DNA of 64,000 nt, from assembly GCA_030263805.2 (NCBI GenBank), contig CP136010.1, positions 3,487,001 to 3,551,000 on the forward strand, written 5' to 3'. Shown one piece after another: positions 54,234 through 63,399 of this stretch. This stretch comes from Pseudomonas sp. FeN3W. GTDB lineage: Bacteria > Pseudomonadota > Gammaproteobacteria > Pseudomonadales > Pseudomonadaceae. The notes under the pieces are model-generated. The model was not told where the DNA came from. It worked only from the letters and a program-made list of their open reading frames with translations, and did no database searches. Numbering within the stretch: the first letter of the stretch is position 1; the number at the start of each line of letters is the position of its first letter. The position numbers were made by a program, and so were the translations under genes.

Positions 54234-54512
54234 GGGCGCCGCGCTTTCCTCGGCAGGAACTACAGGTTGCGCCTTTCACGGCGCGTCACTTTTTCTTGTG
54301 TGGCCAAGAAAAAGTAACCAAAAAGAAGGCCACCCCTGCATCCGGGTTTTGCTTCGCAAAACTTCCCTCGCTCCGATGCTGCTCCGGGGGCCGTCGCGAA
54401 GGGACATCCATGCCGACGGCGGCCCCGACCCATCACTCCTCGCTCGGCATCCATGCCTCGCGTCCCCCTGCACAACACCTGCGCTCGGCCTCCTGAAGGG
54501 GAGTCGAGACCG
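54234..54512 (+). repeat. Intergenic repeat element, copy A
   Basis: This non-coding stretch starts GCGCTTTCCTCGGC, continues CAGGTTGCGCC..CACGGCGC, has a hairpin CTTTTTCTTG..CAAGAAAAAG, GCATCCGG, a second hairpin (TTTTGC-TTC-GCAAAA), CATCCATG and finally CTCCTGAAGGGGA. The same blocks occur in inverted order at 54800-55088. Open frames here are artefacts. Confidence 0.75.
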
Positions 54513-54642
54513 AGTCGTCTGGAAGATATGAAGCAAGGGAAGCGAAGCGCTTTGCTTGTTTGCGTGGGTGCGGACTAACAGGCGACGCAAAACGCCCCTT
54601 TCAGTTGGCCGAATGGATTCCGCGCGGAGGGGCGCGACGTCC

Positions 54643-54755
54643 GTAGGGTGGGTAACGCGAAGCTTACCCACCGTTTTGAAAAGTAATCCGCCATGGCCCG
54701 GCGAGAACTTGCTTGTAGCCAGCGGTGGAAAATGCTGCGCAGTTTTCCACCCTAC
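54643..54755. repeat. REP doublet of a second GTAG family
   Basis: It starts GTAGGGTGGGTAACGCGAAG with CTTACCCACC closing the left hairpin, and ends with GGTGGAAAATGC...GTTTTCCACCCTAC. The head-to-head GTAG/CTAC layout is that of the units at 18.2 kb but with different arms. It lies between the two inverted copies A and B. Confidence 0.8.
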
Positions 54756-54799
54756 ATTGCGTCGCACGGGCATTTGCTTTTCCCTCCGCGGCCTGACAG

Positions 54800-55088
54800 G
54801 CAACACCCGATTCCCCTTCAGGAGGGTGAGCGGAATCGTTGCGTAAGGGGATGAGCCGCATGGACGCGGCGAAAGGACTGAGGCGTCCCCGCTTAAAGGG
54901 CCATGGATGGCCCTTGTAAGCCGACCCCTGGAGCGGCGATGGAGTGAATGAACCCTGCGCGTAGCGCAGGGCCGGATGCTGGGGCGCGCTTTCTTTTGCT
55001 TACTTTTCTTTGCGCGTGCAAAGAAAAGTAAGGCGCCGTGAGAGGCGCAACCTGTCGCTCGCGCCGAGGAAAGCGCGGAGCGCCGGCA
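54800..55088 (-). repeat. Intergenic repeat element, copy B (inverted relative to A)
   Basis: Read on the minus strand it shows GCGCTTTCCTCGGC, CAGGTTGCGCC..CACGGCGCC, hairpin CTTTTCTTTG..CAAAGAAAAG, GCATCCGG, a hairpin CCCTGCG..CGCAGGG, CCATCCATGG and CTCCTGAAGGGGA. Same order as copy A, diverged in sequence. No coding potential is supported. Confidence 0.75.
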
Positions 55089-55176
55089 CTCAGGCAGAAA
55101 ACCAACAGTTTCGCGGCCAGGATTCCTTCGCGTTGGTTCGGTGAACACCGTGCGCCACGAGTGACCATCGGGTTCG

Positions 55177-55197
55177 TGAGCAGCGCTCGCTCCTACA
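55177..55197 (-). repeat. Single REP sequence
   Basis: On the minus strand it reads GTAGGAGCGAGCGCTGCTC, a GTAG-headed palindrome of a type widespread in pseudomonads. With copies A and B and the doublet it completes the 54073-55228 gene-free interval. Confidence 0.65.
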
Positions 55198-55228
55198 GAC
55201 GCGCACGGCAAAGCCGGACTCGATCTAG

Positions 55229-55921
55229 TCATGACCTAAACAACCGACTGTACTGCCGCTCATGCGCCATGCTGGTCAGCACCAGTCCAAACGGCGCACT
55301 ACCCCATTCCCGCTCCGGCAGCTCGCTGGCCTCCCGCTGCGCCCGGCTTAGAACCGGCAACAGCTGCGAGGTCAACCGCTGAGCAGCCTGCTGCCCCAGC
55401 GGCAACGTCTTCATCAGCACCGCCAGCTGGTTTTCCAGCCAGCCCCACAACCAGGCGGCGAGGGCGTCGGCGGGCGTGATCCGCCAGGCACGGGCGGCCA
55501 GTGCCCAGGCGAGAGCCAGACCGGGCTCGCCGGCAGCCGCGAGGCAGTCACGTGCTGGCGGGTCGAGCTCTGGCAGGCCGTCGAGCAGCTGCGTCAGGGA
55601 ATAGCCCATCTGCCGGCTTTCCAGCTGCAGCTCGCGGGTTTCGCGGCTGGCGCGGTGTTCTGCGGCCAGTTGCAACAGGTGCGGCCAATCGTTCTGTGCC
55701 GCCGCTTCGCAATGGGCCAGCAGCAGCGGTGCCTCGAAGCGGGCGAGGTTGAGCAGCAGTTGGTCCTCCAGCCAACGCCGGGCGCTGGGCGGGTCGTTCA
55801 CCTGGCCGTTCTCCACCGCCATCTCCAGCCCTTGGGAATAGCTGTAGCCGCCGATAGGCAACTGCGGGCTGGCCAGCCGGAGCAATGCCCAGGCCGAGCC
55901 GGGAGCGGCCGTCGCGTTCAC
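55229..55921 (-). CDS. ureF: Urease accessory protein UreF
   Basis: The 230-residue helical protein bridges UreD-bound urease and UreG, acting as a channel and GTPase gate for nickel. LPIGGYSYSQGLEMAVE at residues ~19-35 is the family mark, and a conserved C-terminal MAHERQYSRLFRS ends it. It overlaps ureE by 4 bases. The far side is the repeat block before ureG. Confidence 0.95.
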   Translation of the reverse strand: MNATAAPGSAWALLRLASPQLPIGGYSYSQGLEMAVENGQVNDPPSARRWLEDQLLLNLARFEAPLLLAHCEAAAQNDWPHLLQLAAEHRASRETRELQLESRQMGYSLTQLLDGLPELDPPARDCLAAAGEPGLALAWALAARAWRITPADALAAWLWGWLENQLAVLMKTLPLGQQAAQRLTSQLLPVLSRAQREASELPEREWGSAPFGLVLTSMAHERQYSRLFRS

Positions 55922-56418
55922 GGGCGTACGCCGAACTGGTGCAGGCGCGGTGCGTAGCTGAACTCCGCTTCGCCAGCGTGGGAATGGTGATGGCCGCCAC
56001 CGTAGGCGCCATGCTCCGGCTGGAAGGGCGCCTCGATGTGTTCAACGCTGGCGCCCAGCTGCAACAGCATGTCTCTGAGTACGTAGTCGTCGAGCAGCCG
56101 CAGCCAGCCGTCACCGACCTGCAGGGCGACATGGCGGTTGCCCAGATGATAGGCCGCGCGGGTCAGTTCGAAAGCGCTGGCGCAGGTGACATGCAGCAGC
56201 TGCTCGGGGCGTGCGCGTACGCGCACGACACGGCCATCACCGGCGAGCAGGCATTCGCCATCGTGCAGCGGCGGCTGGCCGCGTTCGAGAAACAGGCCGA
56301 CGTCTTCGCCGCTGGTACTGAAGCAGCGCAGGCGACTCTTGCTGCGCGCGTCGTAGGTCAGTTCGAGTTCGGCCTGCCACTCGGGGCGGGCCTCGATGCG
56401 TTGGCGAATCACCAGCAT
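55918..56418 (-). CDS. ureE: Urease accessory nickel chaperone UreE
   Basis: UreE is the nickel-binding chaperone of urease maturation. The 166-residue protein has the peptide-binding N-terminal domain, then LGNRHVALQV with the interface histidine, and a His-rich tail motif GGGHHHSHAG near residue 143. ureE is the first gene of the accessory unit; no ureA, B, C or D is found in this window. Confidence 0.94.
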   Translation of the reverse strand: MLVIRQRIEARPEWQAELELTYDARSKSRLRCFSTSGEDVGLFLERGQPPLHDGECLLAGDGRVVRVRARPEQLLHVTCASAFELTRAAYHLGNRHVALQVGDGWLRLLDDYVLRDMLLQLGASVEHIEAPFQPEHGAYGGGHHHSHAGEAEFSYAPRLHQFGVRP

Positions 56419-56581
56419 GTGCAGAGTTCCGGTCGGATCGTTTCCGGAACAAGAGCAAGTGGCTTGCCAACCGGCCCCATATATCGCGATCGCGGTCGCT
56501 ATCGGGCCCGCGTGCCTGATAATGGGGCTTTTGGTGCACCGTCATGGTGCGACTGTCGGAGGCTGATCTAGTGCGTGCGCC

Positions 56582-57085
56582 TTACTGGTGCAGGTCGCGC
56601 ACCATGTACACCGCTGGGATCTGATAACTAGCCAGATTTCCGGCCTGCGGCGGGTCGAGTTCGTCGTGGGCTTCGTAGCCCAGGCGCGACCAGAAGCCGG
56701 TGGAATCCTGCACCGACACCAGTGCCGAATAGCGCAACTGTGCGGCACCGGCCTGTTGCAGGTTGTGCCGCACCAGTGCCGGGCCGATGCCGCGGCCGGC
56801 GGCGCGCTTGGCCACGGCCAGGTCGTGCAGATAGAGACAATCGGCTTCGCCGTCGGTGCAGAACTCCCCGTCCAGCGGCGTCACTTTGCCCAGGCGCGAG
56901 TGATAGGCGAACAGGTAGGCGCATACGCCCTCGTCATCCTCGGCCACCCACGCCAGCTGTGGAAACGCCGCCAGACGCGAACGGATCACCGCCTCGTCTT
57001 CGAGGACCTCGGCGGCATAGGATTCTTCCTGGATCGCCAGGACGGCAGGGATATCGCGCTCCTGCATCGCTCTCAACTGGTACAT
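56582..57085 (-). CDS. GNAT family N-acetyltransferase
   Basis: A 167-residue GCN5-type acetyltransferase: MQERDIPAVLAIQEESY at the N terminus, LYLHDLAVAKRAAGRGIGPALV as motif A (acetyl-CoA binding R/Q-x-x-G-x-G/A as RAAGRGIG), and VSVQDSTGFWSRLGYEAHDE as motif B. Substrate unknown. ATG ends at 57085; a GTG one codon earlier is possible. It is a single gene divergent from the EamA transporter. Confidence 0.87.
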   Translation of the reverse strand: MYQLRAMQERDIPAVLAIQEESYAAEVLEDEAVIRSRLAAFPQLAWVAEDDEGVCAYLFAYHSRLGKVTPLDGEFCTDGEADCLYLHDLAVAKRAAGRGIGPALVRHNLQQAGAAQLRYSALVSVQDSTGFWSRLGYEAHDELDPPQAGNLASYQIPAVYMVRDLHQ

Positions 57086-57272
57086 CACGACTACACTCGA
57101 ACGCCGCGAAACGCCGCGCGACTCGGCAAAAAGCCGGCGATCATACGCGAAATACCGGTGCTCCGCTTGCCGCCGGGCGGCGCATCCACAGCGGGACAGT
57201 CGCGGCCGTGTTCGAGCTCAGGTGAAAGGTTTCAGCTGATTGGTGCAGCGGTGCGACAAGATGACAGGCATA

Positions 57273-58181
57273 ATGGTTAGCCTGCTAACAAGTGGTTTGA
57301 GGCCTGCGTTGAACGATCACCACCACCCGCTCTACGGCGTCCTGCTGATATTGCTGTCGGGTCTGTTGCTGGCCAGTCATGACGGGCTGGCCAAGCACCT
57401 CTCGGAAATCTACCCCGTGTTCCTGGTCATCTGGGCTCGTTACATCGCGCAGACAGTGCTGATGACCGCGCTGTTCGTACCGCGCATGGGCCAGCGCGTG
57501 TTTCGCACCCTGCGCCCGTGGCCGCAATTACTGCGCGGGCTGAGCCTGGTCAGCGTGAGTCTGCTGTTCATCAACGGCCTGCATTTCATCCCGCTGGCCG
57601 AAGCCACCGCGGTGATCTTTCTGACCCCGGTGCTGGTGACCATCGCCTCGGCGCTGCTGGGCGAGCGAGTCAGCCGCAGCCAGTGGCTGGCCGTGGGCTT
57701 CGGTCTGCTCGGGGTGGTGATCATCGTGCGCCCCGGTTCGGCGCTGTTCACACCGGCGGTGCTGTTGCCCTTCGGCGCGGCGTTGTCGTTCACCGTGTAT
57801 CAGCTGGTGACCCGGCGCCTGGCCGGTACCGACCATCCGGTGACCAGCAACTACCTGACCAGCCTGGTCGGTTGCGTGACCCTGAGCGTATTGGTGGTCT
57901 TCAACTGGCGGACGCCAACGCTGCACGACGCGCTGCTGATGGGCGCGCTCGGTGGCATGGCAATGCTCGGCCACCTGCTGCTGACCAATGCCTTCCGCTT
58001 CGCCAGCGCGGCGACCCTGGCGCCATTCACCTACGGCCAGATCGTCTTCGCTGGGGTGGTCGGCTATGTTGCCTTCGATCATGCGCCGGATGCGGGGGCG
58101 CTGATCGGTATGGCGGTGATCATCGCCAGCGGCCTGTGCATGGCCTATGTGCAGCGCCGCCAGGGGCCGGCCGAGAGATAA
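57273..58181 (+). CDS. EamA/DMT family transporter
   Basis: A ten-helix inner-membrane protein with two EamA repeats (about 15-140 and 155-285); the first ends [28 protein letters not shown], the usual DMT pattern. Substrate unknown; DMT proteins export metabolites or amino acids. Several starts are possible (TTG 57240, ATG 57261, ATG 57273); I take 57273, with AGG just upstream, which gives 302 residues. Confidence 0.85.
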
Positions 58182-58281
58182 ACAGCGAAAATGTGCCATT
58201 CGGCCGACCAGGCAGCTTCTCAACAACACTGAAATGAAAAGACAGGGCGAATCGACCCTTGCGTGCACCCATGGAGCCTAT

Positions 58282-59145
58282 ATGCCGCGACTCTCTCATC
58301 ACGACCTGCGCCGCAACTTTCGCGAGCTGCTGAACGCCGACCGCTGCTTCCACACCGCCTCGGTGTTCGACCCGATGTCCGCGCGCATCGCCGCCGACCT
58401 CGGTTTCGAAGTGGGCATCCTCGGCGGCTCGGTGGCCTCGCTGCAGGTCCTCGCCGCGCCGGACTTCAACCTCATCACCTTGAGCGAGTTCGTCGAGCAG
58501 GCCACGCGCATCTGCCGCGTCGCCCAGCTGCCGGTACTGGCCGACGCCGACCATGGCTACGGCAACGCGCTGAACGTGATGCGCACCGTTTCCGAACTGG
58601 AGCGCGCCGGAATTTCCGCGCTGACCATCGAGGACACCCTGCTGCCGCCGAAATTCGGTCGCCGCTCCACCGACCTCATCGGCATGTTCGAGGCGGTTGG
58701 CAAGATCCGTGCGGCGCTGGAGGCGCGAGTCGACCCGGAAATGGCCATCATCGGCCGGACCAATGCCGGCGTGATCGGCTTCGAGGAAGTCATCGCCCGC
58801 GCCCAGGCCTACGAGAAGGCCGGCGCCGATGCCATCTGCCTGGTCGGCATCGAGGACTTCGACCATCTGGAAAGCATCGCCAGCCAGCTCAGCAAGCCGC
58901 TGATGCTGGTCACCTACGGCAACCCCAACCTGCGCGACAACGCGCGGCTGGCGGCGCTCGGCGTGCGCATCGTGGTCAATGGCCATGCCGCCTACTTCGC
59001 AGCGATCAAGGCCACCTACGATTGCCTGCGCGAGCAGCGCCAGGTCGATGCACTGGACCTGAATGCCTCGCAGCTGTCGGTCAAATACTCCACGGCCGAT
59101 GAATACGTCGTTTGGGCCGAGGAATACATGCAGGTCAAGGAATAG
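58282..59145 (+). CDS. Oxaloacetate decarboxylase (isocitrate lyase/PEP mutase superfamily)
   Basis: The 287-residue protein matches the P. aeruginosa oxaloacetate decarboxylase (PA4872 type, 287 residues) in length and motifs: [51 protein letters not shown] and IIGRTNAGV. It cleaves oxaloacetate to pyruvate and CO2 using a metal ion held by the DADH region. The ATG at 58282 is chosen for the family N terminus; the open frame extends upstream to 58147 without conservation. Confidence 0.9.
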
Positions 59146-59151
59146 CCGCGC

Positions 59152-59877
59152 TCAGAACAGCTGCCGCTCGGCGCGGAAGGTCAGCAGGCCGTCGCAGCGC
59201 GGGTTCTGTCCCGAGTAGGCGCTGCACGCCTGGCCGCTCAGGCTGGAGTCGCTGTAGGACAGATTCAGCTGCAGGCCCAGCCAGGGCCGCGAGAGGTCGA
59301 GCGACCAGTCGCTGAACATGTCCACGCTGCCGCCACCGTCGAGATAATGCGGTGTGGCCAGCGCGTGGCTCGAGTACTTCACGCGGACGCCGACGGCGAA
59401 AGGCGTCACCGTGCCCAGGTCCAGATAAAGCGTGCTGTCGGTACGCCCGGCGGCGCTGTTCAGCGCCGCGCCGAGGCGCCGGTCGCCCAGCGTCAGGCCA
59501 CCGTAGTATTCGTGACGATCCCATTCGGGCAGTTCCGGAAAGCTGTAGCGCATCAGGCCGATCTCGTAGCCGAGTTGATCCTGATCGTTCTGCTGCGCAT
59601 AGCCGAGATAGGAATTCACCTCGAGTTGCCTACCGTCGACCAACCCGACGCTGGGGGACCACTGCCCGACATATAGCCCGCTGGCATGGGTGAGATCGAG
59701 TCCGCCATGGAATGCATTGCCGGTGCTCGGTTGCACCAGCCCCTGAGCCATGCTGCGGGCGGGCTCGGTGCCCAGTTTGAGGTCGAAGGTGCCCAGTTCG
59801 CGCTCAAGCACCTGTGGTTCGCTGGCGCAGCCCGCTGCCAGGAGCAGGCTGGTTATGGTCGGTAAGATGCGCTTCAT
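59152..59877 (-). CDS. TorF family putative porin-like lipoprotein
   Basis: The 241-residue protein starts at the ATG ending 59877 and has lipobox LLAAGC at about residue 16, then a beta-strand-rich body with alternating pattern (GLDLTHASGLYVGQWSPSVG, LEVNSYLGYAQQNDQDQLGYEIGLMRYSFP, HEYYGGLTLGDRRLGAALN, VGVRVKYSSHAL). The pattern resembles TorF/Gcw_chp proteins of the outer membrane. Combining a lipid anchor with a barrel-like body is somewhat unusual. The function is not known. Confidence 0.75.
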   Translation of the reverse strand: MKRILPTITSLLLAAGCASEPQVLERELGTFDLKLGTEPARSMAQGLVQPSTGNAFHGGLDLTHASGLYVGQWSPSVGLVDGRQLEVNSYLGYAQQNDQDQLGYEIGLMRYSFPELPEWDRHEYYGGLTLGDRRLGAALNSAAGRTDSTLYLDLGTVTPFAVGVRVKYSSHALATPHYLDGGGSVDMFSDWSLDLSRPWLGLQLNLSYSDSSLSGQACSAYSGQNPRCDGLLTFRAERQLF

Positions 59878-60079
59878 GCTGGCTGCCCTGCCGGTTCGCA
59901 AATGCCCGAGGCGCTGAGCCGTCGGCGTGAACCGGGGCAGGATAGGCGACTATGCCGCCCGGTCAGCGCCATCCGTCGATTGCCCGGCGTCATTCGATGG
60001 GCGGTATCGCCTGGGGTGAGCATCCGCCCGCGCAATGACTCCAAAGCAGAACAGCATCGAGCGATGCGGGAGGTGAGCA

Positions 60080-60346
60080 ATGGCGACAGGTTGGGCAGGC
60101 GACGGTGCCGTCCAGGAGCAGATCGACAGTACCGTCGAAGACGCGGTGCAGCGCGCCCGCAGCAAGCTCGCCCGCGGCGAGAGCCTCAAGCATTGCGAGG
60201 AGTGCGGCGCGGCCATTCCCGAAGCGCGGCGCCAGGCGGTGCCTGGCGTCAGGCTGTGCATCAAGTGCCAGGCCGAGCAGGACAAGGAAGACGCCAGGTT
60301 CAGCGGCTACAACCGCCGTGGCAGCAAGGACAGCCAGCTGCGTTGA
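60080..60346 (+). CDS. DksA/TraR-type C4 zinc finger protein (YbiI-like)
   Basis: An 88-residue protein with a helical N terminus and the DksA/TraR zinc finger: CEECGAAIPEARRQAVPGVRLCIKC (residues ~39-63). It has no long coiled coil, so it resembles YbiI rather than DksA; a role at RNA polymerase is unproven. ATG 60080 has GGGAGGTGAGC upstream. It converges on the histidine kinase gene, stop to stop. Confidence 0.88.
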   Translation: MATGWAGDGAVQEQIDSTVEDAVQRARSKLARGESLKHCEECGAAIPEARRQAVPGVRLCIKCQAEQDKEDARFSGYNRRGSKDSQLR

Positions 60347-61528
60347 TCAGGTGCGGTTGAGCGGCATGCGGAAGGTGAAGGTGGTACCGGCTTCGGCGCT
60401 GGAGGTTACCCGCATGCCGCCGCCATGGGCTTTGGCCACCTGATCGACGATGAACAGCCCGAGCCCAAGCCCGTTGCGCGAGGTGTCGTCTTCCTGGGAA
60501 TAGGCATGGAACAGTTGTTCCAACCGTTCAGGTGGGATTGGCGTGCCGCGGTTGTGCACCGCCAGCTGGAAATGCTTGTCGACCACCTCGGCCTTCACGA
60601 TCACCGGACCGGTACTGGCGCCGTGATGCAGCGCGTTGGTGATCAGGTTGGCCAGCAGTTGGGCGATCCGGTCCGGGTCGCACTCGAACACCGGCAGCTC
60701 CGGCAGTTGGTCAAGCAACACCCGGCGTGGATAGGCGGTACGCAGCTCGTTGACCACCTGCGATAGAACAAGATGCAAGTTGGCCGAGGCCGTCCAGTTC
60801 AGCGGTATGCCATTGCCCAGCTGGCCGCGGGCGAAATCCAGCAGATCATCGACCATTCGTGAGGCGCGTTGACTGGAGGTGCGCACATGCTCGGCGAGTC
60901 GTTGCGTATCGGGTTCCGTAGAGCGCCGGACCAACAGATCGCTGGCCGCCTGGATTGAGGCCAGTGGGGTGCGCAGATCATGGCCGAGCAGGGCGATGAA
61001 CTGTTCGCGCTGGTGGCCGGTGATGCGCTCATCGGCCAGCGCCGCACGCGTGGCCTGCTGTTGCTCCTCGGCTTCGATCTGCAGCGTCAGCAGCCGCGCA
61101 AATGACTCGAACATCGCTCGCGTCGCCGGGTGGGAAAGGTCGCGCGGTAGCGGGTCGAGCGCACAGAGCGTGCCGAAGAAACTGCCGTCGGCGCGCAGCA
61201 CCGGCACCGAGATATAGCTTTCGAAGCCGTACATCTGCGGTGTGTGATGGTTGCAGTAGTCGGGGTTGGCGCTCACCTGGCTGATGATGATCGGCTGCTG
61301 CGAAGTGTGGATTTCGCTGCACAGCGTGGTGGTCACGTCGAGTTCACCGCCAACCTTCAGACCGAACTCGATGCGGTCGAGCACGGCACAGGCCGTCCAG
61401 GAATTTTCGGTAACCCGAGCGACCGCAGCGAAGCGCAATCCGGTTGTTTTGCTGACGACTTGCAGGATGGCCGGGACGGCGCTGATGCGCTGGACGGTGA
61501 GCAGGTCGTCGAGGATGGATCGCACCAT
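60347..61528 (-). CDS. GAF-domain sensor histidine kinase
   Basis: A cytoplasmic kinase of 393 residues. A GAF domain fills about 15-155 (IPIIISQVSANPDYCNHH..., YISVPVLRADGSFFGTLCALD), followed by HisKA with the phosphorylated His in ALLGHDLRTPLASIQ (about 183), and a HATPase domain with NLITNALHHGA, HNRGTPI and GLGLGLFIVDQVAKAHGG. No receiver domain or adjacent regulator. GAF-His kinases of this layout include bacteriophytochrome-like and redox sensors; the chromophore or ligand is unknown. Confidence 0.9.
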   Translation of the reverse strand: MVRSILDDLLTVQRISAVPAILQVVSKTTGLRFAAVARVTENSWTACAVLDRIEFGLKVGGELDVTTTLCSEIHTSQQPIIISQVSANPDYCNHHTPQMYGFESYISVPVLRADGSFFGTLCALDPLPRDLSHPATRAMFESFARLLTLQIEAEEQQQATRAALADERITGHQREQFIALLGHDLRTPLASIQAASDLLVRRSTEPDTQRLAEHVRTSSQRASRMVDDLLDFARGQLGNGIPLNWTASANLHLVLSQVVNELRTAYPRRVLLDQLPELPVFECDPDRIAQLLANLITNALHHGASTGPVIVKAEVVDKHFQLAVHNRGTPIPPERLEQLFHAYSQEDDTSRNGLGLGLFIVDQVAKAHGGGMRVTSSAEAGTTFTFRMPLNRT

Positions 61529-61596
61529 CTGCAGGCCCTGAGCGACGTAAAAAGGCCGGCCACTTTAACATGGCCGACCTCTGCAGCAGGCGCCGG

Positions 61597-63069
61597 TCAG
61601 CCGAGCGGAGCGGGTTGCACCGCCCGAGCGAGCAACGACTGGTTACGCATCAGTCCGTAGTGCAGCACGCCGCCGAACAGCGCGCCGAGCAGCCAGGCGA
61701 AGCCGGACAGGCTCTCCAGGCCCGGCACCCACACCGAGGCCACCGAAAACAGCGCGCTGACGCCGAAGGCGATCATCGCCTTGCGGTTCCAGCCGGCATT
61801 GAAGTGGTAGATCCCGCTGCGCTCGGTGGAGAACAGCTGCTGCAGGTCCAGGTGCTGGCGGCGAACCAGGTAATAGTCGGCGACGATGATGCCGTACAGC
61901 GGCGCCAGCACCGCGCCCAGCGTGTCGACGAAGGCGGCGATACCCACCTCGCTGATGAAGGCCACCCACAGCGCGCCGATGAAGAAGGCGATGGCCGCGG
62001 TAATGAAACCGCCGGTACGCGCGCTGATCCTGGCCGGTGCCAGGTTGGCGATGTCGTAGGCCGGCGGGATGAAGTTGGCGACCAGGTTGATGCCGACCGT
62101 GGCGGCAAAGAAGGTGATGGCGGCCACCACTGTCAGGGTCACGTTATCGATGCGCGCGACGATGTCGGTGGGGTTGGTCAGCGTTTCGCCGAACACCACC
62201 ACGGTCCCGGCGGTGATCACCAGCGCGATCAGCGAGAATATCGCCAGGCTCACCGGCAGACCGAGGAAGTTGCCGATGCGCATCTGCCGTTCGCTCTTCA
62301 CGAAACGGGCGAAGTCGCCGTAGTTGATCACCACGGCGGCGAAGTAGGCGACCATGGTGCCGACCACCGCGGCGAACGCGGCGATCGGTCCGCCGGCGTG
62401 CTCTCCGCTGCCGCTGAAGATGTCGCCGAGGGCGCCGACCAGGCTCGGGCCGGCCTGATACCAGATGGCGATCATCAGCACGATCATCACCAGGTACACC
62501 AGCGGCCCGGCCCAGTTGAGAAAGCGCGTTACCCAGTCGACGCCACGCACGAACAGCGCCACTTGGAACACGCAGACGATCACGTAGGCGGCCCAGTCGA
62601 TGGCCGTCAGGCCGAGCAGCGTGGCCGCCTCTGGCTCGCTGCCGAGCAATGTCCGCAGCAGCAGGGCCACCGCGGTCGAGGCGAAATAGGTCTGCACGCC
62701 GTACCAGAAGATGGCGACGATGCCGCGTACCACTGCCGGGAAGTTCGCGCCGCGCACACCCATGCTCGCCCGCGCCATCACCGGGAACGGGATGCCGTAC
62801 TTCACGCTGGGTTTGCCGGTGAGCTGCACCAGGCCCATGACGATGAAGCCGGCCAGCACGATGCCCGCCAGCACCGCCCAGCCATTGAGGCCGTAGCTGA
62901 TGAACAGCGTGGCGGCGAGGGTATAACCGAACAGGCTCTGGATATCGTTGGACCACACGTTGAAGATCTCGAACCAGCCCCATTTGCGCTCAGGCGGGGC
63001 GAGTGGTGCGAGATCGGCGTTGTACAGGCTGGGATCGATCTGTTTGATCTGGAAGTCGTCACGGTTCAT
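61597..63069 (-). CDS. NCS1 family nucleobase/hydantoin/allantoin-type transporter
   Basis: The 490-residue symporter has about 12 membrane helices and NCS1 motifs: FEIFNVWSNDIQSLFGY, GIPFPVMARASMGVRGANFPAVVRG and FWYGVQTYFAS. NCS1 members bring in cytosine, uracil, allantoin or hydantoins with a cation; the length (longer than CodB) and C-terminal RQHLDLQQLF segment favour the Mhp1/allantoin-like branch. The start ATG ends at 63069. Two TGTATACA-like motifs lie upstream. Confidence 0.88.
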   Translation of the reverse strand: MNRDDFQIKQIDPSLYNADLAPLAPPERKWGWFEIFNVWSNDIQSLFGYTLAATLFISYGLNGWAVLAGIVLAGFIVMGLVQLTGKPSVKYGIPFPVMARASMGVRGANFPAVVRGIVAIFWYGVQTYFASTAVALLLRTLLGSEPEAATLLGLTAIDWAAYVIVCVFQVALFVRGVDWVTRFLNWAGPLVYLVMIVLMIAIWYQAGPSLVGALGDIFSGSGEHAGGPIAAFAAVVGTMVAYFAAVVINYGDFARFVKSERQMRIGNFLGLPVSLAIFSLIALVITAGTVVVFGETLTNPTDIVARIDNVTLTVVAAITFFAATVGINLVANFIPPAYDIANLAPARISARTGGFITAAIAFFIGALWVAFISEVGIAAFVDTLGAVLAPLYGIIVADYYLVRRQHLDLQQLFSTERSGIYHFNAGWNRKAMIAFGVSALFSVASVWVPGLESLSGFAWLLGALFGGVLHYGLMRNQSLLARAVQPAPLG

Positions 63070-63098
63070 GGGAGGGCGCTCTGAGCAAGACTGTGGAG

Positions 63099-63234
63099 TT
63101 TTTGTATGCAGTTCTTGTTCCGCGTAAGGCAGATCTCGCGAATAAATCGGCCGTGGCGTAGCGCGCCACTTCGCCAACCCCTGGATTCTAGGCGCTCCCA
63201 GACAGTTCGCCTGGATTTTTTGTATACAGAAACT
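63099..63234 (-). promoter_or_regulatory. Paired TTTTTGTATxCAG motifs upstream of the NCS1 gene
   Basis: TTTTTGTATGCAGTTC (63099-63114) and TTTTTTGTATACAGAA (63215-63230) share TTTTTGTATRCAG. TGTATACA is a common type of palindromic core for GntR-like regulators. They lie 30 and 146 bases upstream of the NCS1 start. Apart from these and the terminator at 63343, the 63070-63399 interval shows nothing coding. Confidence 0.4.
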
Positions 63235-63342
63235 GGTGCGGATTTAGCCGGGGATGAGTGCAGCGGCCTGTCTACGGGGGCGCCGCTCGAGAGCCTTAGG
63301 TGCGTGCAATGCACCAGCAGGGTGCTTTTCGATGGCGCATAA

Positions 63343-63373
63343 AAAGCCAGGCCCTGCGTGGGGGCCTGGCTTT
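63343..63373 (-). terminator. Terminator of the curlin-repeat gene
   Basis: AAAGCCAGGCCC (63343-63354) pairs with GGGCCTGGCTTT (63362-63373); on the minus strand the stem is followed by a T run. It sits 27 bases after the stop of the curlin gene. Confidence 0.88.
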
Positions 63374-63399
63374 CCGACCGAATCGGCCGATGGACGCGA

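Noticed and set aside
54276..55232. A 318-codon frame and several shorter ones between ureG and ureF
   Set aside because: They read through inverted repeats and REP sequences; no conserved domain or start signal.
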